64,000 bases of DNA from an uncultured Sphingomonadales bacterium (GCA_903832325.1 CAILBC010000019.1:1-64000), one strand, 5' to 3'. Shown: positions 39,280 through 49,087, numbered from the stretch's first letter. The notes: generated from the letters alone by a model not told the origin. Numbers and translations are program-made.

Positions 39280-42252
39280 ATGAGAAAAATGTCATCCGTC
39301 ATCGTGCGCCTGTTGGTGTCAACCACGATCGCAGGCTTTTCGCTCAACACGGCCGCGGCGCAAGGCGTGCCCAATGCGGCACCATCAACAAAGGATGCTG
39401 CAGCCCAGGAAGGCGCAGCAGCACCTGCCATCGTTGTGACCGGTTCGCGCATCGCACGCAGCGATTACAAATCCGAAAGCCCGATTTCCACGATCAGCAG
39501 CAGCGCAATCGCTGCGGCCGGTCAGCCTTCGCTCGACCGGGTGATCGGCCAGATGCCCCAGTTCGAAGCTGCGCAGGGCGCCGCCGAAGTCGGTGACGTG
39601 CAGGGCAGTGTCGGTTTTGGCGGCGGCGCTTCGTACAGCGATTTGCGCGGGATCGGCCGGAACCGGTCGCTGGTGCTGATGGATGGCCGCCGCCTGATGC
39701 CGTCGACGCCGGATGGATCGATCGATCTGAACACAATTCCGATGGCGATGATCGACAGTGTCGAGATCATCACCGGCGGTGCATCGGCAGCCTATGGGTC
39801 TGATGCGGTGGCCGGGGTTGCCAATTTCAAGCTGAAGCAGAATTTTTCGGGTCTGGAACTCGATGTCGATCATGGCGCGTCCACGCACGGGGATGGCGCG
39901 ACCACGCAGATCAGCGGGTTGGTCGGCGGCAAGTTTGCCGACGGCCGCGGCCATATGCTGCTGTCGTTCGAATATTCAAATCGCGAGGCCGTTGCCGGAT
40001 CAGCGCGTTCATTTTTCACGCAGCCCACGGTCCGGTTCCTCGGTCGTCCGCCCGAAGGGATCATTTACAAGGGTGGCTGGGGGCCTGGGGCAACCGCGCC
40101 CAGCACGGCCGCGGTCAATGCCGTGCTGGCCGGTTATCCCGGCACAACCCCGATCAATGGATCGCCCTACACCGGTGCAATCGGCGTCAATACCGACGGC
40201 ACCCTCTTCACGTCGGCTGCCGGATCCAATTGCGCGCAAAACTACAAGGGTGTGGGTTCTGTAACCGGCGAAATCATCTCGCCCAGTTGCACGACCGCAG
40301 GCGCGGTACTGGGCAATTATTTTGCGGTGCAGGTGCCGCTGACCAAATACAACGTGTTCACCAAGGGTGATTACCAGATCAATGACCATATCACGGCATA
40401 TGGTCAGTTCAATTTCTCGGAATCGACCGCACTGGATCAGACCAGCCCCGGCAGTACAAAAACCAACAATGGTTCGGTTGAACTGCGCATTCCGGTCGCC
40501 AATCAATTTGTGCAATCGAACCCCGCGCTGCTGTCTTTGATAAATTCGGCTTATGGCGGAACCGCTCCGGCCAATGCGTATGTCAGCGAATCCAAATTGA
40601 TGTTCGGCTGGGGCAATCGCGTCCAGAATTTCAAGTACGATGTCTGGCAGGCACTCGCCGGTCTGAAGGGGGACATTCCCGGCACCAAGCTTACCTATGA
40701 TGTCTATGCTTCGCTGGGACGCAGCACGTATTCAAACCGCGCCACCGGTGATATCAGCCTGTCCGCGATCAACAACGTGCTGGCAAATGAAGGCGTCGGG
40801 GGCTGTACCTGGAACCCGTTCGGCCTGCAGGCGGTCAGCGCGGCGTGCCAGTCCTATGCCGGGCGCACTGACAACACCAGCAACGTCATGACGTCGAAAA
40901 ATGTCGAGGCGTCGTTGCAGGGCCCGCTGTTCAGGCTGCCGGCCGGCGATGCGAAATTCGCCGTGGGGGTCGAATACCGGTCCTCCAGCTACACGTATCA
41001 GCCGGACGCCACGCTGATTTCCGGCGATACCCTGTCCTATGGTCAGGATTCGCCATCGTCGGGTTCGCAGTCATCGAAAGAGGCCTTTGGGGAACTGCTG
41101 GTTCCGCTGGCAGAAGGATCAAGCTTTGCCAAGGATCTCTCGCTCGATCTTGGCTATCGCTATTCGAAATATAATACGTTTGCCGGAAAAAGTACGTGGA
41201 AGGCTGACTTGAGCTGGACGCCGATCGATGTGCTGCGTTTCAGGGGCGGTTATTCGGTTGCCATTCGCGCGCCAAGCCTGGCCGATCTTTATGTCGGCAA
41301 ATCGATCAGCAACATCGCGCTCAATGGCGGTGATCCGTGCAATTACAACAGCGGGTTCCGCACCGGTTCCAACGCGACGCAGGTGACTGCCATCTGCACC
41401 GCGCAATCGGCCGCCGCGGGGTCCGGTTCTTATGTTGGATCACCCACAGTGCCGGTGCAGTCGGGCGGGAACAGCCTATTGCAGCCAGAAACCGCCAAGA
41501 CCTGGACCGTTGGTGGCGTGCTTTCACCGATGCGCGGCCTGAACATTTCGGTCGATTACTACAACATCAAGGTTAGCGGGGCGATTTCCTCTCTTTCTTC
41601 AGGGGCGATCGTTGCAGACTGCTTCGGCGCTGTCGGCAATCCCGGATTTTCCGCCAGCAATGCCTATTGTCAGCGCATCCAGCGCGATTCTTCGAGCGGC
41701 AATATCCTTTTGCTGACGTCGGGTCTGTTCAACTTCAACCAGTTCAAGCTGGACGGAATTGATGCCCAGATCGATTACGAATTTGCGCTGGGTGCCACGC
41801 CTGCTGCCGGAAAGCTGCGGATCAGTTCAGTGGTCTCGTATCTCCACAATTATTCGGTGACCGCCGGCGATGGTACGGCATCGACGCAATACGCCGGTGG
41901 AATCAGCGATACCCTGGTCACGAGCGATGGTGAAAATCTCTATTCGCACCCGCATTGGAAGGCCAATTCGTCGTTGAATTACACGAACGGCAAACTGGCT
42001 GCTGCAGTCCACTGGCGCTATATCGGCGGGATGGCCAACCTGGATGACAAAACTCAATCAGTCCCGTCAGTAAGCTATTTTGATTTTGAAGCGCATTACA
42101 AATTCAACGACAATTACTCGATCGGGATCGGCGTCAACAACATCACCGACAAGAGCCCGCCGTTTATCGGCACGCTCGAACTGCGGACCGATGCCGCGAC
42201 GTATGACGTGATCGGACGTACCTGGCATGCCTCGATCAAGGCAAAGTTCTGA
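39280..42252 (+). CDS. TonB-dependent receptor (large, Ton-box type)
   Basis: 990 residues from the ATG at 39280 after GGGGGAG. The signal peptide ends at FSLNTAAAQG. The Ton box and plug are IVVTGSRIARSDYKSESPIS, LVLMDGRRLMPSTPDGSIDL and VEIITGGASAAYGSDAVAGV, a pattern common in sphingomonad and Xanthomonas receptors for plant- or peptide-derived substrates. The barrel ends in HASIKAKF with terminal Phe. The substrate is unknown. Base composition is lower in GC than the flanking core genes, hinting at acquisition. Confidence 0.92.
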   Translation: MRKMSSVIVRLLVSTTIAGFSLNTAAAQGVPNAAPSTKDAAAQEGAAAPAIVVTGSRIARSDYKSESPISTISSSAIAAAGQPSLDRVIGQMPQFEAAQGAAEVGDVQGSVGFGGGASYSDLRGIGRNRSLVLMDGRRLMPSTPDGSIDLNTIPMAMIDSVEIITGGASAAYGSDAVAGVANFKLKQNFSGLELDVDHGASTHGDGATTQISGLVGGKFADGRGHMLLSFEYSNREAVAGSARSFFTQPTVRFLGRPPEGIIYKGGWGPGATAPSTAAVNAVLAGYPGTTPINGSPYTGAIGVNTDGTLFTSAAGSNCAQNYKGVGSVTGEIISPSCTTAGAVLGNYFAVQVPLTKYNVFTKGDYQINDHITAYGQFNFSESTALDQTSPGSTKTNNGSVELRIPVANQFVQSNPALLSLINSAYGGTAPANAYVSESKLMFGWGNRVQNFKYDVWQALAGLKGDIPGTKLTYDVYASLGRSTYSNRATGDISLSAINNVLANEGVGGCTWNPFGLQAVSAACQSYAGRTDNTSNVMTSKNVEASLQGPLFRLPAGDAKFAVGVEYRSSSYTYQPDATLISGDTLSYGQDSPSSGSQSSKEAFGELLVPLAEGSSFAKDLSLDLGYRYSKYNTFAGKSTWKADLSWTPIDVLRFRGGYSVAIRAPSLADLYVGKSISNIALNGGDPCNYNSGFRTGSNATQVTAICTAQSAAAGSGSYVGSPTVPVQSGGNSLLQPETAKTWTVGGVLSPMRGLNISVDYYNIKVSGAISSLSSGAIVADCFGAVGNPGFSASNAYCQRIQRDSSSGNILLLTSGLFNFNQFKLDGIDAQIDYEFALGATPAAGKLRISSVVSYLHNYSVTAGDGTASTQYAGGISDTLVTSDGENLYSHPHWKANSSLNYTNGKLAAAVHWRYIGGMANLDDKTQSVPSVSYFDFEAHYKFNDNYSIGIGVNNITDKSPPFIGTLELRTDAATYDVIGRTWHASIKAKF

Positions 42253-42257
42253 AGCTG

Positions 42258-42291
42258 TCGCGCGCACAACGGCAATCCGTTGTGCGCGCGA
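42258..42291. terminator. Perfect hairpin after the TonB receptor
   Basis: A 15-bp perfect stem TCGCGCGCACAACGG / CCGTTGTGCGCGCGA with a 4-nt CAAT loop, five bases after the stop codon. No T-tract follows. It may stabilise the 3' end or limit read-through into the methyltransferase gene. Confidence 0.65.
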
Positions 42292-42378
42292 TGCCGCAAA
42301 GGCATCATGATTGCCGGTCAAACCTATCAAAAGACCTGATATCTGGCGCAATTGAAGCAGGAAAGCGATGACGCCGGG

Positions 42379-43215
42379 ATGACCACGGACAAAGCACCCC
42401 CAGGCAAAGCACCCACAGGCAAACCGGCCACAGGCACGCTTTCGCGAGAATCCGGACGCGCAATTTTTGGCGTTGACGCGGCAGGCTATCACGCCGGTCG
42501 CATCGGCTATCCTGCAGATCTCTACGACGACATTTACGCAATGCTGCCAGGTGATCCCCGTGTTCTGGAAATCGGCGCCGGCACCGGGCTGGTGACCGAA
42601 GAACTGCTTTCCCGCCGGCTTGCATCCCTGGTGGTGGTCGAACCTGCCGAAGAATTGGTTGCATTTATCCGCGATCGGCTCCGTGATGACCGTCTTGCCC
42701 TGGTCACGTCAGGCTTTGTCGAAGCGCCCTTGCACGGTCCGTTCGATCTGATCGTCTGTGCAGCAGCGTTCCACTGGCTTGATCCGGAGGCGGCCCTCGC
42801 ACGGGTCCGGGCGTTGTTGCGGCCGGGCGGGATCTGGGCGATGTGGTGGAACTCATACCGCAATTACGGTGTGGGCGATCCGCTTGCCGATGCGATTACG
42901 CCGCTGTTGGAAAGCATTGCCCTGCCCCCGTCAGACAGCCTGACCGGGCACTATTCGCTTAACGCCGAACTGCACACGCGCACCTTGTCCGCCGCCGGTT
43001 TCCGGAACATTCGTCATCAGGTGTTCCGGCGCGAGCGCGTGCTGAATCGGGCCGAAGTCCGCAGCCTGTTTGACAGCTATTCCTATGTGCGCCTGTTGCC
43101 CCCGGCACAACGCGAAGACCTGCTTGACCGGATCGATGCGATTGTGGCCGACCAGTTTGGCGGACAAGCGCCAAACGTTGTGCTGACCGCATATTATTCA
43201 GCGCAAAGCGCCTGA
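42379..43215 (+). CDS. Class I SAM-dependent methyltransferase
   Basis: 278 residues from the ATG at 42379; a TTG at 42352 is possible. A short Lys/Pro/Gly/Thr repeat is followed by the Rossmann methyltransferase motifs: I, RVLEIGAGTGLVTEEL; II, VVVEPAEELV; post-I FDLIVCAAAFHWLDPEAAL; and LLRPGGIWAMWW. It belongs to the Methyltransf_11/25 group; the acceptor is unknown. It follows the TonB receptor by 126 bp. Confidence 0.88.
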   Translation: MTTDKAPPGKAPTGKPATGTLSRESGRAIFGVDAAGYHAGRIGYPADLYDDIYAMLPGDPRVLEIGAGTGLVTEELLSRRLASLVVVEPAEELVAFIRDRLRDDRLALVTSGFVEAPLHGPFDLIVCAAAFHWLDPEAALARVRALLRPGGIWAMWWNSYRNYGVGDPLADAITPLLESIALPPSDSLTGHYSLNAELHTRTLSAAGFRNIRHQVFRRERVLNRAEVRSLFDSYSYVRLLPPAQREDLLDRIDAIVADQFGGQAPNVVLTAYYSAQSA

Positions 43216-43352
43216 TACACGGTTGAAAATGGTGTGGTCGGGGTTTGCGCCATCGCCCCTGCCGATCCCGGCATTGATGTCCCATTTGCCGCAGCGCCAG
43301 CCTTCACTGCCCTTGAACTCTGCATTCCGGCGTTTGGTCCAATCGGTAAGTT

Positions 43353-43393
43353 ATACCAATGTGCAGTGAGCATGACTCACTGCACATTGGTAT
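43353..43393. repeat. Palindromic element, copy C (hairpin II only)
   Basis: A perfect 18-bp stem ATACCAATGTGCAGTGAG / CTCACTGCACATTGGTAT with loop CATGA. It is the same arm as in copies D and E but with T/A pairs where those have C/G. It lies in the 426-bp gap between the methyltransferase and cytochrome b561 genes; that gap otherwise holds copy D and no gene. Confidence 0.9.
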
Positions 43394-43516
43394 CAGGCTC
43401 TGGAATGCGCTGTCCGGAGCTGTGCAATCCATGTGATCCGGGCTTTTGCCCCTCTTTCGGTGCAGCATGGGCATTGGCGGTCATGGCCAGCAAGGTGGCG
43501 GCAGTACCTTATACGG

Positions 43517-43613
43517 ATGTGCGATGAGTGGAACTCATCGCACATCGTGACGCTCAGGCGCCGCGCTGGCTTATACCAACGCGCAGTGAGTCAAGCTCAC
43601 TGCGCGTTGGTAT
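43517..43613. repeat. Bipartite palindromic element, copy D (best-preserved)
   Basis: Hairpin I 43517-43545: ATGTGCGATGAG / CTCATCGCACAT, loop TGGAA, perfect. Linker: CGTGACGCTCAGGCGCCGCG then CTGGCTT. Hairpin II 43573-43613: ATACCAACGCGCAGTGAG / CTCACTGCGCGTTGGTAT, loop TCAAG, perfect. It lies 28 bp after the stop codon of the convergent cytochrome b561 gene. Confidence 0.92.
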
Positions 43614-43641
43614 AACGGCAATGCCTTGTTCCAACTTGCCG

Positions 43642-44187
43642 TCACAATTTCATCCTCTGCAAAACGCCATCCTTGAGCACAAAATGATGGAACAGCCCGA
43701 CAAGGGCATGTCCGCCCGCCACAATGAGAAGAATATTGCTCGCAGTTTCGTGCAGGCCAACAATCTGTTCGACAAACGCGTGGCGACCGACCGGGTCGTA
43801 GGCACCGAATTTCGGAATCGCGAAAATGCCGAACAGTGAATCGCCGCGCAACCAGGTGTTGAACAAACCAAGGCCCAGCACCGTCAGCAGCAGGGCATAA
43901 AGTGCAAAATGAACCGCGCTTGCCGTCGCTGTGATCAAGGACCCGCGTTCGCCCGGGAAGCGTGTGCCGGCGCGTATCCTCCAGACAATCCGGTATGCCA
44001 GGGCCACCGTCAGCAGCACGCCGCACAGGATATGCATCGACCGGGCATCGACCCGGTATGGCCCTTTCGGAAACCAGTCGATGGTATGCGCCCCTGCCCA
44101 TTGCGCAATGACCACCAGCGCAATGGCCCAGTGCAGCACGATCGTCGTGCGGTCGTATCGCTGGGGCGTGATCAGTCCATCAGACAT
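43642..44187 (-). CDS. Cytochrome b561 family protein
   Basis: 181 residues. Four transmembrane helices with haem-ligand histidines: IVLHWAIALVVI, SMHILCGVLLTVA, VGLHETASNILLI and GGHALVGLFHHF. It is the CybB-type di-haem quinol-linked electron carrier of the inner membrane. It is downstream of the 2-hydroxycarboxylate transporter on the same strand (85-bp gap containing a short GGCGGTTTTGGGG direct repeat at 44232-44264). Confidence 0.93.
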   Translation of the reverse strand: MSDGLITPQRYDRTTIVLHWAIALVVIAQWAGAHTIDWFPKGPYRVDARSMHILCGVLLTVALAYRIVWRIRAGTRFPGERGSLITATASAVHFALYALLLTVLGLGLFNTWLRGDSLFGIFAIPKFGAYDPVGRHAFVEQIVGLHETASNILLIVAGGHALVGLFHHFVLKDGVLQRMKL

Positions 44188-44272
44188 CGCAGGTGGTTCC
44201 TTTGGCGGTCAGTTTGTGCGGGCCTGAAGCGTCAGGCGGTTTTGGGGGGCGGTTTTGGGGGGCCGTTCCGGT

Positions 44273-45601
44273 TCAACCATATATCCGCATCATCGCCAGT
44301 GCCGCGATCACCGTCAGCGCACCGCCAATCCGCGTGGCAATTTGCGCGAACGGCATCAGCTGCAGCCGGTCGCATGCCGTCAGGATTGCAACATCGCCGG
44401 TTCCACCCTGGCTGGCGCGGCACCCGGTCACGATCGCCGCCTCAATCGGATACATGCGCAGCGCACGGCCGACATAATAGCCGGTGGCCATCAGCGTTGC
44501 CACAGTCGCAACGATGGTGATCACCATCGCCGGGGTGAATGCCGCGAGCAGCTTGTCCCACGGGGTCAGCGATACCCCGATCGCAAACAGCAGCGGATAC
44601 GTCACCGCGGTCGAAAAGAACTTGTAATAGGCAAAGGCGCCGCCCCGCATTGCAGGCGATACCCAGCGCAGCAAATTGAGCAGGATGGCCAGCAAAAGCA
44701 TCGTAATCGGGCCGGGAAAACCCGTCAGCCCCTGAATCAGAAGGCCCGTCAGATACAGCGACACTGCCGTGATCCCGGCTGTCGCCACTTCTGCGGCGCC
44801 AACGGCACGTTCCGGCTGCGCATTGAGCAGACCCATATCATCGTGTTCGTCGATCTGCAGCGTGCCATACCCGGTCAGCGCTGGCCGGGTTCTTCCGACA
44901 TGGTTCAGGATGCCGGAAAAGACGATCGCGGTCAGGCTTGAAAACATCACCGCCGGCAGAATGCGTGCCAGCAGCAAACCCTGATCCTGATGCAGCAAGC
45001 CGGCATACCCGATCGACAGCGGTATTGCGCCTTCGCCCACACCGCCACCCAGTGCAGGCATCAGCACAAAAAAGAACGTATCGTGCGCCCCGATCCCCAG
45101 CACGATGCCAAGCGCCATCCCCACGGCAATCGCTGCCAGCGTACCGGCGACGATCGGCGCAAATATGACGAGAAATCCCCGGATCAGCACTTGCCGATCC
45201 ATGCTCAGCACCGATCCGACAATGATCGCTGCGATATAGAGGAACAGGAACTGGGATTCCTTGGTGAATGTCTTGATCGCATCGATCAGGCCGACTGGCA
45301 GCACGTGCACATAAACCAGATAGGACGGGATGAATGTTGCAAAGATGGCCGCCGCGCCCAGGGTCCTGATCAAGGGAATGCGCTTGCCGATTTCGGCACA
45401 GGCAAATCCGCCGACGCCCAGAATGGCAATCATCAGCGAAATGTCGCTCGGCAATTTTCCCGACCGGATGAACCCGGCGATCACCACCAGCAGCACAATG
45501 AAAACGGGCCAGGGGATGACGCCCACGGCAGACCACGGCCGCGCGGGACGGTCTTGCGCTGACGCATTCGCCTGAGATGGCGGCGTCGCAGGATCGGTCA
45601 T
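44273..45601 (-). CDS. 2-hydroxycarboxylate (citrate/malate) transporter family protein
   Basis: 442 residues from the ATG at 45601, preceded by GGAGGGGG. About 11 hydrophobic segments. The two 2HCT family re-entrant-loop motifs are visible: MPALGGGVGEGAIPLS and GCRASQGGTGDVAILTA. CitS/CitN/MleP relatives carry citrate or malate with Na+ or by exchange. It sits downstream of a two-component system on the same strand. Three direct repeats lie just upstream of the gene. Confidence 0.9.
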   Translation of the reverse strand: MTDPATPPSQANASAQDRPARPWSAVGVIPWPVFIVLLVVIAGFIRSGKLPSDISLMIAILGVGGFACAEIGKRIPLIRTLGAAAIFATFIPSYLVYVHVLPVGLIDAIKTFTKESQFLFLYIAAIIVGSVLSMDRQVLIRGFLVIFAPIVAGTLAAIAVGMALGIVLGIGAHDTFFFVLMPALGGGVGEGAIPLSIGYAGLLHQDQGLLLARILPAVMFSSLTAIVFSGILNHVGRTRPALTGYGTLQIDEHDDMGLLNAQPERAVGAAEVATAGITAVSLYLTGLLIQGLTGFPGPITMLLLAILLNLLRWVSPAMRGGAFAYYKFFSTAVTYPLLFAIGVSLTPWDKLLAAFTPAMVITIVATVATLMATGYYVGRALRMYPIEAAIVTGCRASQGGTGDVAILTACDRLQLMPFAQIATRIGGALTVIAALAMMRIYG

Positions 45602-45630
45602 TGGTGTTTCCCCCTCCGCCAGTTCATGGC

Positions 45631-45676
45631 TGTTCGTGCAATGAACTGTCGTGCAATAAACTGTCGTGCAAAGAAC
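45631..45676. promoter_or_regulatory. Three 15-bp direct repeats upstream of the 2HCT transporter gene
   Basis: On the plus strand: TGTTCGTGCAATGAAC (45631), TGTCGTGCAATAAAC (45647), TGTCGTGCAAAGAAC (45662). They begin 30 bp upstream of the transporter ATG, in the 133-bp gap after the sensor kinase gene. The position suits a regulator binding site. A simple slippage product is possible. Confidence 0.5.
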
Positions 45677-45734
45677 TGGGCGGTCATTCTTAAACCAACC
45701 TGAATTCGCCAATGTTGGCGTCGCGGCGCAGCGG

Positions 45735-47093
45735 TCAAAGCGCTGGCAAAGAAACCGTTACGCGCAGCCCCGACCTGTCGGTGCGGTTGTGCGCCGTGAT
45801 CGATCCGCCGTGCAGGACGATGATGCTGCGCGAAATGGCCAGGCCCAGCCCGCTGCCCTGTCCGGATCGCGCCGACGCACCGAACTGCGTGAAGCGGTCA
45901 AATATGCGTGACAATTTATCGTCCTCCAGCCCCGGGCCTTCATCCTCGATCGTAACCAGCCACCGTCCCTCGGCAAACCGCGCATGCATGGTGATCAACG
46001 CGCCGGCCGGCGAGGCGCACAACGCGTTGGTCAGCAGGTTGAGCCAGACCTGCCGCAGCCACCGCTCTTCGAATGTCACGCGGCCCGCGCCGTGGCACTG
46101 GAGACGGAAGACCGACCGATTGTGTTCGGCCAGCACAATCGCATCCTGTTCGAAATTGCGCAGCATCTGTTCGGGTTCGGCCGCTTCCAGCGCCAGCGGG
46201 ATGGCATTGGCCTCGGCCCGCGACAGAAACAACATTTCATCGATGATCTGATTCAGTCGCGCGACTTCATCAAGCTGCACCAGCACCGCATCGACAATAC
46301 GCGGCGGCAAAGTTTCATCTTCGAGGACCCTTTCGCTGTGCAGCCGGATCAACGACAGCGGGGTCTTGAGCTCGTGCGAGGCCTCGGCGGCGAACCGCTT
46401 GATCTGGTTGAACGAATTTTCCAACCGGGCAAACATCTGGTTGAGCAACCGCGCCAGATCGGTCAATTCGTCGTTGTGGCCGGGCAGCGGGATGCGCTCG
46501 CTCAGGTTGTCCGAGCTGATGCGGTTGGCAGTTTCGCGGATGAACAGCAAGGGCCGCAGGATGACGCGGCTGAGCCACAGGCCAATCATCACACTGACGC
46601 ACAGCATGGTCAGCATCAGCGCCACGCACACCTCGATATAGCTGTGCATGCTGTTGCGCACCGGAGCCATCGGCGTGGCGATGGTCACGTCGAACGGAGG
46701 CAGAAGGAATTCGCCCGCGCGCACTTCGCCCACGTCGGCCATGGCGACGGTATAGTTGTGCAGGCCCTTGACGTCGGGGATCGACTGGTTGTGCAAATTG
46801 CGCGAATAGAACACCATGCCCGAACGGGGTTCATCGACGTTGATATAGAACAGGGCCGAGGCCGCATCCGCGCTGTCGCGAATGCGCTGATCGATGATTC
46901 TGGGTGTCAGGGTCCGGTAATCGCTTCCCAACCGGATTTTAAGCTGCTTGAATTCCGCAGCGTTCAGATCGTCGAGACCGGATACCAGTTGGCTGTCGAG
47001 CAGGATGTATCCGGTCATGAACAGGGTCGCCGCGCTGACAGTGGCGGCCGCGGCATAATAGAACGTCAGCCGGTTGCGGATCGATTGCATCAC
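45735..47093 (-). CDS. Sensor histidine kinase (HAMP type)
   Basis: 452 residues. Two membrane helices (near residues 8-30 and 155-180) flank a periplasmic sensor loop; a HAMP domain follows (ILRPLLFIRETANRISSDNL). The phospho-acceptor His is in AEASHELKTPLSLIRLH. N box NLLTNALCAS, G1 EDEGPGLED and G2 GQGSGLGLAIS are intact. It resembles the QseC/CusS/TctE group. Its GTG/ATG start overlaps the stop of the response regulator gene, so the two are translationally coupled. Confidence 0.92.
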   Translation of the reverse strand: MMQSIRNRLTFYYAAAATVSAATLFMTGYILLDSQLVSGLDDLNAAEFKQLKIRLGSDYRTLTPRIIDQRIRDSADAASALFYINVDEPRSGMVFYSRNLHNQSIPDVKGLHNYTVAMADVGEVRAGEFLLPPFDVTIATPMAPVRNSMHSYIEVCVALMLTMLCVSVMIGLWLSRVILRPLLFIRETANRISSDNLSERIPLPGHNDELTDLARLLNQMFARLENSFNQIKRFAAEASHELKTPLSLIRLHSERVLEDETLPPRIVDAVLVQLDEVARLNQIIDEMLFLSRAEANAIPLALEAAEPEQMLRNFEQDAIVLAEHNRSVFRLQCHGAGRVTFEERWLRQVWLNLLTNALCASPAGALITMHARFAEGRWLVTIEDEGPGLEDDKLSRIFDRFTQFGASARSGQGSGLGLAISRSIIVLHGGSITAHNRTDRSGLRVTVSLPAL

Positions 47094-47752
47094 AGCATCT
47101 GATACCCGATGCCACGCACGGTCTTGAACCGCGGCCGGCCGGGCCGATCAAGTTTGGCGCGCAGCCGGCTCATGTAGACATCGAGCAAATTGGTATCGAT
47201 CTCGTAATTCGATTCCCAGATCTTTTCGGTGATCAGCGTGCGCGTCAGCACCCGGCCGACATTCTGCATGAAGATTTCGAGCAGCGCAAATTCGCGGCTG
47301 GTCATGTCGATCTGCTGGTCGTCGATGTGCACGACATGGCCGATCAGGTCCATCCTCAACCCGTTGTGTTCGAGCATCGATTGCTTGACGGTCGCCTGGC
47401 GGCGGAGCAGCGCGCGGATATGCGCCAGCAATTCCTGCACGCTGAACGGCTTTGGCAGATAGTCATCGGCGCCCAGATCGAGGCCTTTGATCCGATCCTG
47501 CACCGTATCGCGCGCGCTCAGGATCAGCACCGGTTCCAGGAAACCGGCGCGGCGCCATTCCGACAACAGATCGAGCCCGTCACCATCCGGCAGATTGAGA
47601 TCGAGCACGACCACATCGAACGAGGTTTCGCTAATGGCGTCGTTGGCCGACGCGCAAGAGCCCACCGTGGTTACCGTATAGCTGCGTTCAACCAGGCTTT
47701 GCCGCAAAAATTCGGCCAGCCGCGCCTGATCTTCAACCACCAGTATTTTCAT
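47090..47752 (-). CDS. OmpR-family response regulator
   Basis: 220 residues. Receiver: VVEDQARLAEFLRQSL, phospho-Asp in VVVLDLNLPDGDG, Lys in YLPKPFSVQELLAHIRALL. The C-terminal winged helix ends with LLDVYMSRLRAKLD and TVRGIGYQML. It is first in the operon with its kinase. OmpR-family proteins bind direct repeats with about 11-bp spacing, and such repeats are found directly upstream (47838-47865) and at 49088. Confidence 0.94.
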   Translation of the reverse strand: MKILVVEDQARLAEFLRQSLVERSYTVTTVGSCASANDAISETSFDVVVLDLNLPDGDGLDLLSEWRRAGFLEPVLILSARDTVQDRIKGLDLGADDYLPKPFSVQELLAHIRALLRRQATVKQSMLEHNGLRMDLIGHVVHIDDQQIDMTSREFALLEIFMQNVGRVLTRTLITEKIWESNYEIDTNLLDVYMSRLRAKLDRPGRPRFKTVRGIGYQML

Positions 47753-47837
47753 AGCAATTTCCCCCGTCGGGTATCAGGAGGTGGAGGCAGGCTGTAAACC
47801 GGAATCGGTCCGCGCGCAGGCCGAACCTGAATTTTGT

Positions 47838-47865
47838 TTCAGGAATTTTTCAGGATGGGATCAGG
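47838..47865. promoter_or_regulatory. Three TTCAGG repeats in 11-bp phase (putative OmpR-type box)
   Basis: TTCAGG at 47838, TTCAGG at 47849 and ATCAGG at 47860, exactly 11 bp apart. They lie between the divergent response regulator and beta-propeller genes. The layout is the classical tandem site of OmpR/PhoB-type regulators. The same TTCAG-N6-TTCAG occurs upstream of the efflux operon. Confidence 0.6.
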
Positions 47866-47982
47866 CTCTGCCCATAACCCGGACGCTGGCACGGATTTTC
47901 CGACAGGTTGGACGGGTGATGCAGTTCAAGGTCAATATCAAATCGGCAACTGCACCCGTTGCCATGCGGATGGCGGGCTGAC

Positions 47983-49062
47983 ATGCGTGCGATCATCGCG
48001 GCATTGCTGATCACACTGGGCGTTCAGGCCAGCGCTGCGCCGGCCGACGACCAGGGCCGGGTGCCCGACGGGTTCTTTCGCTTGCGTTCGGCGGTCATGC
48101 TGAAGGGCCCGGCGCCAGACTGGGATTATCTGGCGTTTGATGGCGCCAGGCAGCATTTGTTCATTGCCCGCCGCGATGCCGGGCTGTGGGTATTCGACAC
48201 CGGATCGCAGCGCCTCATCCGCCGCATCGCCAACACCGCCGGGGCTGGCGCCGCCTTGCTCGTGCCGGCGCTCAATCGCGGCTATTCGACCAATGAAGAC
48301 GGATCGACCACCGTGTTCAATCTCGCCACGCTGGCAACGATCACGCGGATCAAATTCGCCGCCGATGCGGACGCGGCCAGCTATGATCCGGTCACCGGGC
48401 GGATCGCGTTTGTATCGGGCGACAGCCGGACGCTGACTTTGATCGATGCGCGCAGCCTGAAAATCACCGCCCGCATCACGCTGGAGGCGCACAAGGCCGA
48501 TGCCTCTGCCGCCGACGGCACTGGCGCCATCCTGCTCAATGAACGCGACCGCGACATGGTTGCGCGGTTCGACGCAACGACCGGCCGCATGACCGCAGAA
48601 TGGCCAACCACTGGCTGTTCGCAACCTACCGGAATGGCAGTCGACACGCAAAGCCATCGTGCCTTTGTGGGGTGCCGCGGCGCAAAGCCGGTCTTGCTGG
48701 TGATGAATTCCGACACCGGTGCGATTGTCGCAAGGATGGATCTTGGTCGTGGCAATGATGGCGTGGTCTATGATCCGTTGCGCCACCGCATCCTCACCAC
48801 CAATGGGGTGGACGGCAATCTGATTATTTTTCACCAGGACGATGCGGATCAATACCGGATGGAGCAGGCCATCACCACGCGCCCGAATGCCCGCACGATT
48901 GCCTATGACGCAGCCCGCCAGCGCGTGTTCACGGTCACGGCCGAAGGCGTGGTCGACCCCGCGCGACCGGTCAACACCGGCCCGGCAACGTTCTATCCCA
49001 ATGCCTATTACGATGAAAGTTTCGTCGTCCTGACTTACGCTCCGGCCAAAGCCCGGCGATAA
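47983..49062 (+). CDS. Periplasmic YncE-like beta-propeller protein
   Basis: 359 residues from the ATG at 47983. The signal peptide ends at GVQASAAP. Seven-bladed repeats with YVTN-like blades follow: DYLAFDGARQHLFIARRD, YDPVTGRIAFVSGDSRTLTLID, GMAVDTQSHRAFVGCRG, YDPLRHRILTTNGVDGNLIIF. The family acts in the periplasm, sometimes with metal or redox partners, but function is unknown. It is divergent from the two-component operon and precedes the efflux operon by 216 bp. Confidence 0.87.
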   Translation: MRAIIAALLITLGVQASAAPADDQGRVPDGFFRLRSAVMLKGPAPDWDYLAFDGARQHLFIARRDAGLWVFDTGSQRLIRRIANTAGAGAALLVPALNRGYSTNEDGSTTVFNLATLATITRIKFAADADAASYDPVTGRIAFVSGDSRTLTLIDARSLKITARITLEAHKADASAADGTGAILLNERDRDMVARFDATTGRMTAEWPTTGCSQPTGMAVDTQSHRAFVGCRGAKPVLLVMNSDTGAIVARMDLGRGNDGVVYDPLRHRILTTNGVDGNLIIFHQDDADQYRMEQAITTRPNARTIAYDAARQRVFTVTAEGVVDPARPVNTGPATFYPNAYYDESFVVLTYAPAKARR

Positions 49063-49087
49063 CCGGCTTGCAACCAATTTGACACAT

